Assembly: GCA_013153135.1 (NCBI GenBank) | Contig: JAADFA010000132.1 | Span: 1-7,831, forward strand | Source: Chloroflexota bacterium | Lineage (GTDB): Bacteria; Chloroflexota; Anaerolineae; Anaerolineales; DRMV01 | DNA length: 7,831 nt | Direction of reading: 5' to 3' | In this document: piece after piece, positions 1-6,574 of the stretch | Numbering within the stretch: the first letter of the stretch is position 1 | Layout: every line of letters starts with the position of its first letter | Made by a program: the position numbers and the translations under genes | The notes under the pieces: model-generated | What the model was told of the DNA's origin: nothing | Database searches by the model: none | Seen by the model: only the letters and a program-made list of their open reading frames with translations

Positions 1-169
1 CCAGGTCGCGCTCGAGCTCTTGCAGCCAGCCCGGATGCGCGATATCGCCGGTCGCGACCAGGGTGGTGCCCTTCTTCAAGGCCCACAGCGCAATGTGCGG
101 GATGTCGAGGTCGCGACTGGTCGCGCGCGAAAAATGCGAGTGAATGTGCAGATCCGCGTAATAACGCAT
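1..169 (-). CDS. Endonuclease Q-like PHP-domain protein, N-terminal fragment (cut by window edge)
   Basis: The first 56 residues are visible, beginning MRYYADLHIHSHFSRATS. D6-L7-H8-I9-H10 is the opening metal-binding motif of the PHP phosphoesterase fold. The continuation (SRATSRDLDIPHIALWA, then LVATGDIAHPGWLQEL) follows the pattern of the COG1379/endonuclease Q family, in which an HxH motif, an SxATSxDL stretch and a TGDxxHPxW stretch occur in this order. Characterised archaeal and Bacillus members nick DNA 5' of deaminated bases (uracil, hypoxanthine, xanthine) and abasic sites. Many bacterial relatives carry a UvrD-type helicase after the PHP part, and the window ends too early to tell. 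The start lies 16 bases after the glycosyltransferase stop, with only a weak G-rich stretch as ribosome site, so it is probably translated from the same transcript. The family is well supported by the N-terminus; the exact activity is inferred. Confidence 0.85.
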   Translation of the reverse strand, partial: MRYYADLHIHSHFSRATSRDLDIPHIALWALKKGTTLVATGDIAHPGWLQELERDL

Positions 170-185
170 ACGCCGCCCCGCTCGT

Positions 186-1487
186 TCAGGTGCCGCGGGG
201 AATTATACCGCTGGCGTTGGGCCGAGTGCTGCCTGCTTGACGATGCAGGACAGCCTCAATGAGCGGTACGACTCGCTCCTGAACCAAACGGTCCCAGCGG
301 TAATGGGCGAGCACGCGACGCCGAAGCCGTGCCGCGGGCAAGGCCTGTAACGTGCTCGCGATGCGTCGCGCAGCATCCGCTGGATCGCCTTGTGGGTCGA
401 AGGTGACAATGTCCGCGCCACCAGTCTCGCGCAAAGGGGGAATATTCGACGCGAAGATAGGCACGCGCAATAAACCAGCCTCCAAGATGGGTAGGCCGAA
501 GCCCTCCCGCAGACTAGGGAAGAGCAGGCCATCCGCGACTAAGTAAAGCTGAGCAACCATGTCTTCGGGTACCAGAAACGGCTGCTCAGCTGTGCCCCGC
601 TGATAGAGGAAGTGGACCACGTCCGTCAAGCCGAGGTCCTCCCGCAGGCGCAGGAGCTCGGCTAAATAGGCCTGGTTCGCGGGGTTGTGAGGGCCAGGCG
701 GCCCGGTGATAAGCAACACAGGTCGAGGATAGAACGCGCGTAATGCCTCCATAATGCGCAGTGCGAAAGGTAAGTTCTTCCGTCGTGTAATACGCGCCGG
801 GGTTACCAAGACAAGGTCAGCCTCCCACAAGGCCAAATCTGCGACCAGCGCGCGCACCTCAGGCGCGAGGCGCAAAAGTTCGGCCGGGTCCACGCCGGGC
901 GGAATGACGTGCAGCCGCTCTGGGGGCCAACCCAATCGTTCAACCACCAACCGCCGGCGATGTCCCGAAATCACCACATACGGAACCCCCGGCCAGGGCT
1001 CTCGAAGCAAATCCCATGGGTAACCTGGATGCCATTGGCCTGCATAGACGGGGTCCAGATGGGCAAAATCATGGGCCCAGGCGATAAGGGGCAAGCCGTC
1101 ATCCACCAGACGGCGCAGCGCGGCCGTGAGCACCAAGTTCTTGTTCATGGTGACCACGTTGTGCGCGATGAGCACGTCCCCCCCCTGGAGGTGCTCATGT
1201 AACCTTCGAGCGACGCGGTCCACCCACGTCGTAAAGTTAGGAGGAATTTGGCCCTGGTTGAGCGCGCGCTGCACTGGCGCGAGGTCTGTGGCACGGGAAT
1301 CGACCCATGGCTCCTGAATGAAAACCACTTGAGGGTCAAAGGGCGCGCCCCGGCCCGCGATGACGCGCACTTGATAGCCCAGGCGGACCAATTCGCGCGC
1401 CTGGTATTTGAGCACCGTTTCCACGCCCCCGATAACAGGCGGCGCCGCGTAATGCAAGAGTGCTACATGGGCCATCTCGCGGTCCAT
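186..1487 (-). CDS. GT4-family (GT-B fold) glycosyltransferase
   Basis: This 433-residue retaining glycosyltransferase of family GT4 transfers a sugar from a nucleotide donor; donor and acceptor cannot be read from sequence. The N-terminal half holds LLHYAAPPVIGGVETVL (about 10-26), the glycine loop typical of the family, and a WAHD stretch near 137-140. The C-terminal half holds IPPGVD (195-200), the donor-site TPARITRRKN (219-228) and the E-x7-E signature with E318 and E326 in EGFGLPILE. Both halves are complete. The chosen start shares one base with the mraY stop (TGATG), the usual layout for termination-reinitiation. No good Shine-Dalgarno precedes it, and Met5 (1475) is an alternative start. 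The frame is open further upstream, but that part lies inside mraY. There are no membrane segments, so it is probably a cytoplasmic enzyme. Linkage to mraY suggests envelope glycan or glycolipid work, which is inference. It is not MurG, which belongs to GT28. Confidence 0.9.
   Translation of the reverse strand: MDREMAHVALLHYAAPPVIGGVETVLKYQARELVRLGYQVRVIAGRGAPFDPQVVFIQEPWVDSRATDLAPVQRALNQGQIPPNFTTWVDRVARRLHEHLQGGDVLIAHNVVTMNKNLVLTAALRRLVDDGLPLIAWAHDFAHLDPVYAGQWHPGYPWDLLREPWPGVPYVVISGHRRRLVVERLGWPPERLHVIPPGVDPAELLRLAPEVRALVADLALWEADLVLVTPARITRRKNLPFALRIMEALRAFYPRPVLLITGPPGPHNPANQAYLAELLRLREDLGLTDVVHFLYQRGTAEQPFLVPEDMVAQLYLVADGLLFPSLREGFGLPILEAGLLRVPIFASNIPPLRETGGADIVTFDPQGDPADAARRIASTLQALPAARLRRRVLAHYRWDRLVQERVVPLIEAVLHRQAGSTRPNASGIIPRGT
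1168..1198. repeat. Inverted repeat with a homopolymer G8/C8 tract inside the GT4 gene
   Basis: Arms ATGAGCAC (1168-1175) and GTGCTCAT (1191-1198) are perfectly complementary. After a G/G mismatch the pairing continues with TCC (1177-1179) against GGA (1187-1189). The interior holds eight consecutive C on the plus strand (1178-1185), which is G8 on the coding strand, encoding part of the HLQGGDVL region. The mRNA could fold here. The reading frame is intact as given. Confidence 0.6.
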
Positions 1488-2473
1488 CAAGCCAACGCGA
1501 TAAGAACACCCAGCAATGCCCCGAGCAGGTTGACAATCCAAAAGCGTAGAACCACTTGTATCTCGCTCCACCCGCCAAGCTCAAAATGGTGGTGCAGCGG
1601 CGCCATGCGGAAAATTCGCCGTCCGCCCGTGAGTTTGAAATAACCAACCTGGATAATCACACTAAGCACTTCAATCACGGGGATAAGGGCGATGAGCGGA
1701 AGCACAAGCCACTCCCCGGTCATCAAGGCGATCACGCCCAACGTCGCGCCCAAGGCCAACGAACCAGTATCGCCCATAAACATCTGCGCAGGATGCGCGT
1801 TGAACCACAAAAAGCCCAGGATGCTACCAACTACAAGGAAGCAAAAACGCGCTACAAGGTCCTCACCGGCCGCCAAGGCAATACCACCATAAGCCGCGAA
1901 CGCGGTCGCGGTGGTGAGCGCGGCCAAGCCATCCAGTCCATCGGTGATGTTGACCGCGTTCGAGGTTGCCACGATGATGAAGATGCTTAAGGGGACATAA
2001 ACCCATCCCAGGGGGACGGGCAAAGTCACACCAGGCAAGTACATAGGTGGCGCGGCGTAAATGGTCTGCAACGCCCACGTTGCGAGGCCAGCCAAGAGCA
2101 ACTGGAAGATAAACTTCGTTCGTGCGCGCATGCCTTTACCATGGCGCACGCCCATCCAATCATCCACCGCGCCCAGGATGGCATGGCTAAGCATCACGCC
2201 TAAGGGCAGCAAAATTTCTTTACCCAGAAAAGTCAAGCCCGCGACTTGGGTCGCGTAAAGGAAAAGGGACAAGATGGTCACGGGCAGGACCATGAGCCAG
2301 CCGCCCATAGTGGGCGTGCCCGTCTTGGCCTGATGTCGTGCGGGGCCCTCAGCACGAATGCGCTTGCCTATGCGGAGATAGCGGAGCAAGCGCAAAAAAG
2401 GCTCGCCCCAAATGACCGTTAGGATCGCGCTAACCAAGGTGAGCCCGACGATGAGGGTCGGCGAAGTTTTCAT
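1487..2473 (-). CDS. mraY: Phospho-N-acetylmuramoyl-pentapeptide-transferase (MraY)
   Basis: MraY is an integral membrane enzyme that moves phospho-MurNAc-pentapeptide from UDP to undecaprenyl phosphate, giving lipid I, the first membrane step of peptidoglycan synthesis. At 328 residues it is slightly shorter than the E. coli enzyme (360) but has every family block: GPARHQAKTGTPTMGG (43-58), the Asp pair D104-D105 in VDDWMG, NAVNITDGLDGLA (172-184), NAHPAQMFMGDTGS with D235 (225-238), and the HHH loop APLHHHFELGGWSE (291-304). Hydrophobic segments run throughout, consistent with the ten-helix fold. The start is fixed by GGAGGGG five bases upstream and by an ATGA overlap with the murF stop. 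It therefore follows the enzyme that makes its substrate, as in dcw clusters. The end overlaps the glycosyltransferase start. Usually murD follows mraY; here it does not. Confidence 0.98.
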   Translation of the reverse strand: MKTSPTLIVGLTLVSAILTVIWGEPFLRLLRYLRIGKRIRAEGPARHQAKTGTPTMGGWLMVLPVTILSLFLYATQVAGLTFLGKEILLPLGVMLSHAILGAVDDWMGVRHGKGMRARTKFIFQLLLAGLATWALQTIYAAPPMYLPGVTLPVPLGWVYVPLSIFIIVATSNAVNITDGLDGLAALTTATAFAAYGGIALAAGEDLVARFCFLVVGSILGFLWFNAHPAQMFMGDTGSLALGATLGVIALMTGEWLVLPLIALIPVIEVLSVIIQVGYFKLTGGRRIFRMAPLHHHFELGGWSEIQVVLRFWIVNLLGALLGVLIALA

Positions 2474-3915
2474 GACGTCCCCTCCGCTCGTGGATTCGGC
2501 TGGGCCAAGGCCTCAACGATCCGCTCCATGCGCATCCCGCGGGAACCTTTGACCAGGAGCACGACGTCGGGCTCGAGATGAGCGTGCAACGCGTGCACGA
2601 GGTTGTCAATCGCGTCCGCGTCAAAGGCATGGACACGTTCGGGAGCCAGCCCAGCATTGACCGCGCCGCGCGCGATAGCTGCCGCGCGCGGGCCAAAGGT
2701 ATAGAGATGGTCCACGCGCGCGGCCGCGTACGCGCCGACCTCCAAATGGGCCTGGGTCTCATAGGGCCCAAGTTCAAGCATATCGCCCAGAACCGCGACG
2801 CGTACCCGAGCAGGTGTATCACCCAAGAGGTCCAACGCGGCTCGGACGGACTTTGGCTCCGCGTTGTACGCGTCGTCGATGATGCGCGCGCCTTGGGGGG
2901 TGGTGAGCACACGTAAGTGTGGTGGAGGCGGCGCGGTGGTGAGCGCGTCCCGCGCGCGGTCCCAGGGCACGCCCTCTACCCAGGCCACAGCTAGCGCGGC
3001 CAAAGCTGCATAGGCCCAATGACGTCCAGGCCACGGCAAACGCACAGTCAGGGGTTGGCCCCAGGCTTCCAGCTCGATCTGAATTCCATCCAGCCCCAAG
3101 GAATGCACCGCGAGGCCGCGTACATGGGCTTCGGGCCCAAAGCCGTAAAAGACCACATGCGCCCGGGTCTGATGGGCCATCGCGCGCACCCAGGGGTCGT
3201 CCGCGTTGAGGACCGCGACGCCGCCCGCGGGGAGAGCTTGCACCAGTTCAGCCTTGCCGCGGGCAATGGTGGCCTGATCGCCGGCGCGCTCCGCGTGCAC
3301 CAGACTCACATTGGTCACGACACCCACTTGAGGCTGGGCGATGCTACACAATAGGGTGATGTCCCCTGGCACATAAAACCCCATTTCGAGCACCGCGCGG
3401 CGGTGATGGCCGCGCAAGGCCAGCAGGCTCAAGGGCAGGCCTAGCTCATTGTTGTAATTACCCGGGTTTTTGAGGGTGGGTTGATGCGCATTCAAAACAT
3501 GCGCAATGAGTTCTTTGGTTGACGTCTTGCCTACGCTGCCCGTCACGCCAACCACGCGCACGTGCGGATGCCAAGCCCGCCATGTGCGCGCCCATTGCTG
3601 CAGCGCGGCCACGGTGTTCTCGACACGAAAACAACCTGGTGCACGCCAGCGTTGTATTGTGTCGGCTGTAAGGGGGGCGCGTACGTCCAACGTGGTACAG
3701 TCTGGAACATTACGATGGATCAAGGCTATACGCGCGCCACGCGCGAGTGCGTCAGCGACAAAGTCGTGCCCATCATGCCGGGTACCCGGCACCGCGATGA
3801 ACACATCCCCGGGCTGGACCGCGCGCGAATCCAGCTGGGGCGCGCGTAACGCCATGTCATAGGTGCTGGGCCACGCTTGCCCTGCAAGCGCACGATAAAG
3901 TTGTGAAATTCGCAT
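2470..3915 (-). CDS. murF: UDP-N-acetylmuramoyl-tripeptide--D-alanyl-D-alanine ligase (MurF)
   Basis: MurF is a cytoplasmic Mur ligase that uses ATP to add D-Ala-D-Ala to the UDP-MurNAc-tripeptide, producing the MraY substrate. It has 481 residues, a little above the usual 450 or so. The N-terminal substrate domain shows DSRAVQPGDVFIAV (29-42) and RHDGHDF (46-52). The ATPase domain has the P-loop GVTGSVGKTST (123-133), NYNNELGLP (153-161), VLEMG (175-179) and NADD (237-240). The C-terminal domain has DDAYNAEPKSVRAAL (347-361), LGDMLELG (376-383) and KGSRGMRME (456-464). The frame stays open 61 codons further upstream, but that extension is implausible because it covers the neighbouring gene. 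The ATG at 3915 shares a base with that gene's stop (TAATG) and has an AGAGGTG ribosome site. The ATGA overlap with mraY makes translational coupling likely. Confidence 0.97.
   Translation of the reverse strand: MRISQLYRALAGQAWPSTYDMALRAPQLDSRAVQPGDVFIAVPGTRHDGHDFVADALARGARIALIHRNVPDCTTLDVRAPLTADTIQRWRAPGCFRVENTVAALQQWARTWRAWHPHVRVVGVTGSVGKTSTKELIAHVLNAHQPTLKNPGNYNNELGLPLSLLALRGHHRRAVLEMGFYVPGDITLLCSIAQPQVGVVTNVSLVHAERAGDQATIARGKAELVQALPAGGVAVLNADDPWVRAMAHQTRAHVVFYGFGPEAHVRGLAVHSLGLDGIQIELEAWGQPLTVRLPWPGRHWAYAALAALAVAWVEGVPWDRARDALTTAPPPPHLRVLTTPQGARIIDDAYNAEPKSVRAALDLLGDTPARVRVAVLGDMLELGPYETQAHLEVGAYAAARVDHLYTFGPRAAAIARGAVNAGLAPERVHAFDADAIDNLVHALHAHLEPDVVLLVKGSRGMRMERIVEALAQPNPRAEGTS
2479..2485 (-). 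promoter_or_regulatory. Ribosome binding site of mraY
   Basis: GGAGGGG on the minus strand lies five bases before the mraY ATG and inside the last codons of murF. It supports the start at 2473. Confidence 0.75.
3776..3791. repeat. 16-base perfect palindrome within murF
   Basis: TGCCGGGTACCCGGCA equals its own reverse complement. It lies in the murF codons for the V-P-G-T-R-H stretch near residues 42-47. In GC-rich coding DNA this may be chance. No partner copy was noticed in the window. Confidence 0.5.
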
Positions 3916-4763
3916 TACACCTCTTCCCTCACCCACGTTGCCAACGTGGCCATTCGTGCCTTGAGCCAGGATTGGAGAAATTCCGCGAGCACAGGGGCAA
4001 GGACCGCCGAACCAAGCCACACGAGGAAGGTAAACAAGCCTTCGCGTAAAGTTCCCCAAGATACAAAGGGCGCGAGTAGGGGGCGTAAGTGGTGCCACGG
4101 CGGGCGCAAGTACGCGAAGGTAATGCCTGCTTGCGCACAGCGCAGCCGCCAGGTGATGGTTTCCTCATCGAGGTACGGCTGTCGCTGTATATCTTGCCCC
4201 CCACGAGCAGCCCAAAAGGCCCCGCGCGGCAATCCCTGCACAGTTACCACACCGGGAATGCACCCCGACGGCAGGTTAGGCGTTGGGATGGCTGCTTCCA
4301 TAAGCCACCACCCGCGGGCCTGGGCCTGGAACGACGCGGTCCCCAGGTTTTGGGCTGGGCCCTGGCCCCTGGGGTCGGTATAGCCCAGGTGTTCTACTCG
4401 GCCCTGACCCGTGCGCGGGTCCAGCATAGTAATTTGGGCCGCGTAGAACGCTATAGGTACGGTCAGGGTTTGCATCGGCGGCTTGCCCCCGGGTGCAGGG
4501 GTGAGCTTGACCAACAACCCTGCCACCTGTTGCCTTGGATACCGAAGCAACATTAACGCGCTGGCCGCAATCAACGCGCTCGCCGCGAGCCAAAGAGCCC
4601 AGGTGCGCCGAGTACGTGCCCAACGCCACACGCTCCATCCAAAAATCAAGCCCAAGGCTAACGCGATGCCCGCGGTCGTGCTCACGCCCCAAATCACCAG
4701 GGCCAAGGCGATGAGGACGAAACCGATCCCAATCCATAATGCCACAATCATATTACGGGGCAT
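3915..4763 (-). CDS. Membrane protein of unknown function, next to murF
   Basis: I do not recognise this 282-residue protein. Hydrophobic stretches at about 5-26, 27-45 and 54-73 look like three membrane segments, the first two in close succession and separated from the third by a basic loop (RWARTRRTW). A long polar region (about 75-235), rich in Gly, Pro, Trp and Gln, contains the only two cysteines, C168 and C209. A further hydrophobic stretch (about 240-262) is followed by an amphipathic, charged tail. If the large loop is outside the cell, the cysteines could form a disulfide; this is inference. The start has a strong GAGGAGG site eight bases upstream. The stop overlaps the murF start by one base (TAATG) and the hydrolase gene ends 24 bases before, so it is co-transcribed with peptidoglycan genes. 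An envelope role is plausible from context alone; no motif proves it. Confidence 0.82.
   Translation of the reverse strand: MPRNMIVALWIGIGFVLIALALVIWGVSTTAGIALALGLIFGWSVWRWARTRRTWALWLAASALIAASALMLLRYPRQQVAGLLVKLTPAPGGKPPMQTLTVPIAFYAAQITMLDPRTGQGRVEHLGYTDPRGQGPAQNLGTASFQAQARGWWLMEAAIPTPNLPSGCIPGVVTVQGLPRGAFWAARGGQDIQRQPYLDEETITWRLRCAQAGITFAYLRPPWHHLRPLLAPFVSWGTLREGLFTFLVWLGSAVLAPVLAEFLQSWLKARMATLATWVREEV
3918..3924 (-). promoter_or_regulatory. Ribosome binding site of murF
   Basis: AGAGGTG on the minus strand ends two bases before the TAATG junction; its GAGG core is four bases from the ATG. It lies in the last codons of the upstream membrane protein gene and favours the start at 3915 over the longer open frame. 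Confidence 0.65.
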
Positions 4764-4771
4764 CCTGCTTG

Positions 4772-4778
4772 CCTCCTC
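4772..4778 (-). promoter_or_regulatory. Ribosome binding site of the unknown membrane protein
   Basis: GAGGAGG on the minus strand lies eight bases before the ATG at 4763, in the 24-base gap after the hydrolase gene. It is a strong site and supports both this start and the reality of the gene. Confidence 0.75.
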
Positions 4779-4787
4779 GCGTCGGCC

Positions 4788-5444
4788 TCATCCATCCCCC
4801 TCCGGCCAAGACGCAATGAAGGGATTGAACCGTCGTTCATGTCCAACCGTGGTTTCCGGACCATGGCCGGGCAGAATACGCACGGTATCGGGCAGGGTGA
4901 GGACGTGAGCTTGGATGCTCTGCCGAAGCGCGTCGGGGTCACCGCCAGGGATGTCGGTGCGGCCAACACTTTCGTAAAACACCACGTCGCCCGCGAAGAG
5001 GAGACCTTCGTACGGTAAGTAAAACATCACATGGCCTGGGGAATGGCCCGGTGCGTGACGCCCCTCAACTATGGTGCGTCCAAGGCGTAGCTGCTGTCCA
5101 TGGTGCAAATACACCGTAGGCTCAGGCCCAGGATCGATGTGGAAACCAAAGAGGGGCGCGCCGCCCTCCATGCGCCATAACCATAGGTCATCGGGATGCA
5201 TGGCCACCAGAGGCCATGTGGGCAGGCTTTCAGCCAGTTCGCCCGCGCCAGCAATGTGATCAAAGTGTGCGTGAGTGATCCAGATATGGCGAATACGCCA
5301 ACCCTCGTCCGCTGCCGCGCGAGCGATGCGGACACCTTCCGCACCCGGGTCTATGACTACCGCGTGGCGCGTTTCTGGATCCGCGAGCAAATATGCATTG
5401 GTGTCCAAAGGGCCGACGACAAATCGGCGCACCAACAAGCCCAT
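4788..5444 (-). CDS. Metallo-beta-lactamase-fold hydrolase, glyoxalase II-like
   Basis: This 218-residue single-domain hydrolase belongs to the metallo-beta-lactamase superfamily. The metal site is complete: THAHFDH (57-63) gives H58, H60, D62 and H63, APGHSPGH (131-138) gives H134, FAGD gives D153 and LPGHGPET (191-198) gives H194, matching the seven ligands of the dinuclear glyoxalase II centre. PLDTNAYLL near the N-terminus and the GHERRFNPF ending are typical of small bacterial glyoxalase-II-like (YcbL type) thioester hydrolases. The substrate, perhaps S-lactoyl thiols or another thioester, is not readable from sequence. It is likely cytoplasmic, as no signal peptide is seen. The frame is open back to 5519, but that start would overlap the permease gene; the ATG at 5444 has GGAG seven bases upstream and the protein then begins as relatives do. 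The link to the importer upstream is probably positional only. Confidence 0.93.
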   Translation of the reverse strand: MGLLVRRFVVGPLDTNAYLLADPETRHAVVIDPGAEGVRIARAAADEGWRIRHIWITHAHFDHIAGAGELAESLPTWPLVAMHPDDLWLWRMEGGAPLFGFHIDPGPEPTVYLHHGQQLRLGRTIVEGRHAPGHSPGHVMFYLPYEGLLFAGDVVFYESVGRTDIPGGDPDALRQSIQAHVLTLPDTVRILPGHGPETTVGHERRFNPFIASWPEGDG

Positions 5445-5451
5445 GGGCCTG

Positions 5452-5455
5452 CTCC
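5452..5455 (-). promoter_or_regulatory. Ribosome binding site deciding the hydrolase start
   Basis: GGAG on the minus strand sits seven bases before the ATG at 5444, in the 38-base gap after the permease stop. It favours this ATG over the in-frame ATG at 5519 inside the permease gene. Confidence 0.55.
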
Positions 5456-5482
5456 ACCGGGCCTCTCCCAGCTCCGTTAGGG

Positions 5483-6511
5483 TTATTGTACCCCAGGCCG
5501 GTGGTGACGCAGCACCCACAAGAAAAAGGGGCCACCTACCAACGAAGTAACCACGCCCACAGGCAGGACTCGCGGCCGCAAGGCCATACGCGCGACCCAG
5601 TCAAACATAACTAAAGAGGTGCCACCGAGGAGGATGGACAAAGGAACGACGCGGCGGTAATCCGCGCCCCACAGCAGTCGCACGGCATGGGGTACCATCA
5701 GGCCGATGAACCCAATGATGCCGCCAAATGCGACCGCGGCCGCGGTGCTCAAGCTGGCTGCGGCAATGATGCCCAAGCGCACCTTGGCCACGTCCAGGCC
5801 GAGGTTATGGGCTTGCTCTTCGCCGAATTGAAGCACATTGAGCGCGTGCCCGGCCACGATCAACCCGAGCAGGCCCACTGTCCAATATGGCAGCATCGCG
5901 AGGATGGGTTCCCAGCCCAGCAAGGGCGCGCCACCAAGCAAGTAGCCCAACGCGCGACGCAACTCGCCCTCGGCGCGCAACATGAGATAGGACATGAGTG
6001 CGCTCGCGGTGGCCGACACCGCGAGGCCAGCTAAAAGCAGGCTTGTGCTGCTAACGATGCCCGTCGCGCTGCGCGCGAGCACATACACCAGCGCGACGGT
6101 GCCCAAAGCCGCGAGAAAAGCCATGGCCGGTACCCGATACATCCCCGCGAGGTGCGCGGGCCAGGCTAGGCTGAAAGCCAACACCGCGCCCAAGCCCGCG
6201 CCAGAGGCAACGCCGAGCAAGTAAGGATCGGCTAAGGGATTGCGAAAGAGGCCTTGAAAGGCCGCGCCACTTCCGCCCAACGCCATGCCCACCAAGGCCA
6301 TAAGCACAGCCCGCGGCAGACGCACGTCCCACACGATGGTGATGTAATGCCGCGGCACCTCCTGGGCAAGATGGGGCCACCAGGGCCGCACCAACACCGC
6401 AAGAAGCTCTCGCGGCGGGATGGCTACTGGACCCCAAAGGAGACTCCACAGCAAGGCGAGAAGCAATAATGCCAAATTGAGCGCAAAAGGGAAAAGCCAA
6501 CGGCGGGCCAT
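5483..6511 (-). CDS. FecCD/BtuC-family ABC transporter permease
   Basis: This 342-residue inner-membrane permease imports cobalamin, ferric siderophores or heme together with a binding protein and an ATPase. The length fits the family. Hydrophobic helices fill the protein. Family blocks are LPRAVL (65-70) leading into FQGLFRNPLADPYLLGVASG (85-104), GEEQAHNLGLD (230-240, next to the ATPase coupling loop), GIIGFIGLMVPHAVRLL (264-280), the basic D-Y-R-R stretch after it, and LPVGVVTSLVGGPFFLW near the C-terminus. The start has GGAG six bases upstream. The binding protein gene lies 63 bases before it, so the two form an operon. The usual third gene, the BtuD/FecE-type ATPase, is absent downstream, where a hydrolase gene sits instead. 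Two copies of this permease would form the channel. Confidence 0.96.
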   Translation of the reverse strand: MARRWLFPFALNLALLLLALLWSLLWGPVAIPPRELLAVLVRPWWPHLAQEVPRHYITIVWDVRLPRAVLMALVGMALGGSGAAFQGLFRNPLADPYLLGVASGAGLGAVLAFSLAWPAHLAGMYRVPAMAFLAALGTVALVYVLARSATGIVSSTSLLLAGLAVSATASALMSYLMLRAEGELRRALGYLLGGAPLLGWEPILAMLPYWTVGLLGLIVAGHALNVLQFGEEQAHNLGLDVAKVRLGIIAAASLSTAAAVAFGGIIGFIGLMVPHAVRLLWGADYRRVVPLSILLGGTSLVMFDWVARMALRPRVLPVGVVTSLVGGPFFLWVLRHHRPGVQ

Positions 6512-6527
6512 GGCGCGCTCCAGGCCG

Positions 6528-6560
6528 AGGCCGGGCCAGGGGCAGACCCCAGCCCGGCCT
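6528..6560 (-). other. Strong intercistronic hairpin between binding protein and permease genes
   Basis: Perfect 9-base arms (6528-6536 against 6552-6560; AGGCCGGGC and its complement) are extended by an inner GGGG/CCCC stem around a four-base loop, with a small asymmetric internal loop. No T-run follows on either strand, so it is unlikely to terminate transcription by itself. It ends just before the permease ribosome site (GGAG, 6518-6521), leaving that site free. A plausible role is protecting the binding-protein mRNA from 3' decay, giving more binding protein than permease, as seen in other importer operons. Confidence 0.7.
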
Positions 6561-6574
6561 CCTCGAGGGACGGG

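Noticed and set aside
186..1487. MurG assignment for the glycosyltransferase downstream of mraY
   Set aside because: The motifs (GGVE loop, E-x7-E, ITRRKN) are those of GT4, not the GT28 MurG signatures.
1556..1990. Plus-strand 144-codon frame opposite mraY
   Set aside because: It is antisense to strongly conserved MraY motifs and its product is hydrophilic shadow sequence rich in His, Arg and Gln.
2470..4098. MurF start at 4098
   Set aside because: The extra 61 residues overlap the membrane protein gene and do not resemble a MurF N-terminus. The TAATG junction and AGAGGTG mark 3915.
3946..4556. Plus-strand open frames of 145 and 155 codons opposite the membrane protein gene
   Set aside because: They are Arg/Pro/Gly-rich shadow translations in GC-rich DNA with no domains, and the minus-strand frame has better gene-like features (hydrophobic segments, ribosome site, junctions).
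4788..5519. Hydrolase start at 5519
   Set aside because: It would overlap the permease gene by 37 bases and add 25 residues with no family similarity; the ATG at 5444 has a ribosome site.
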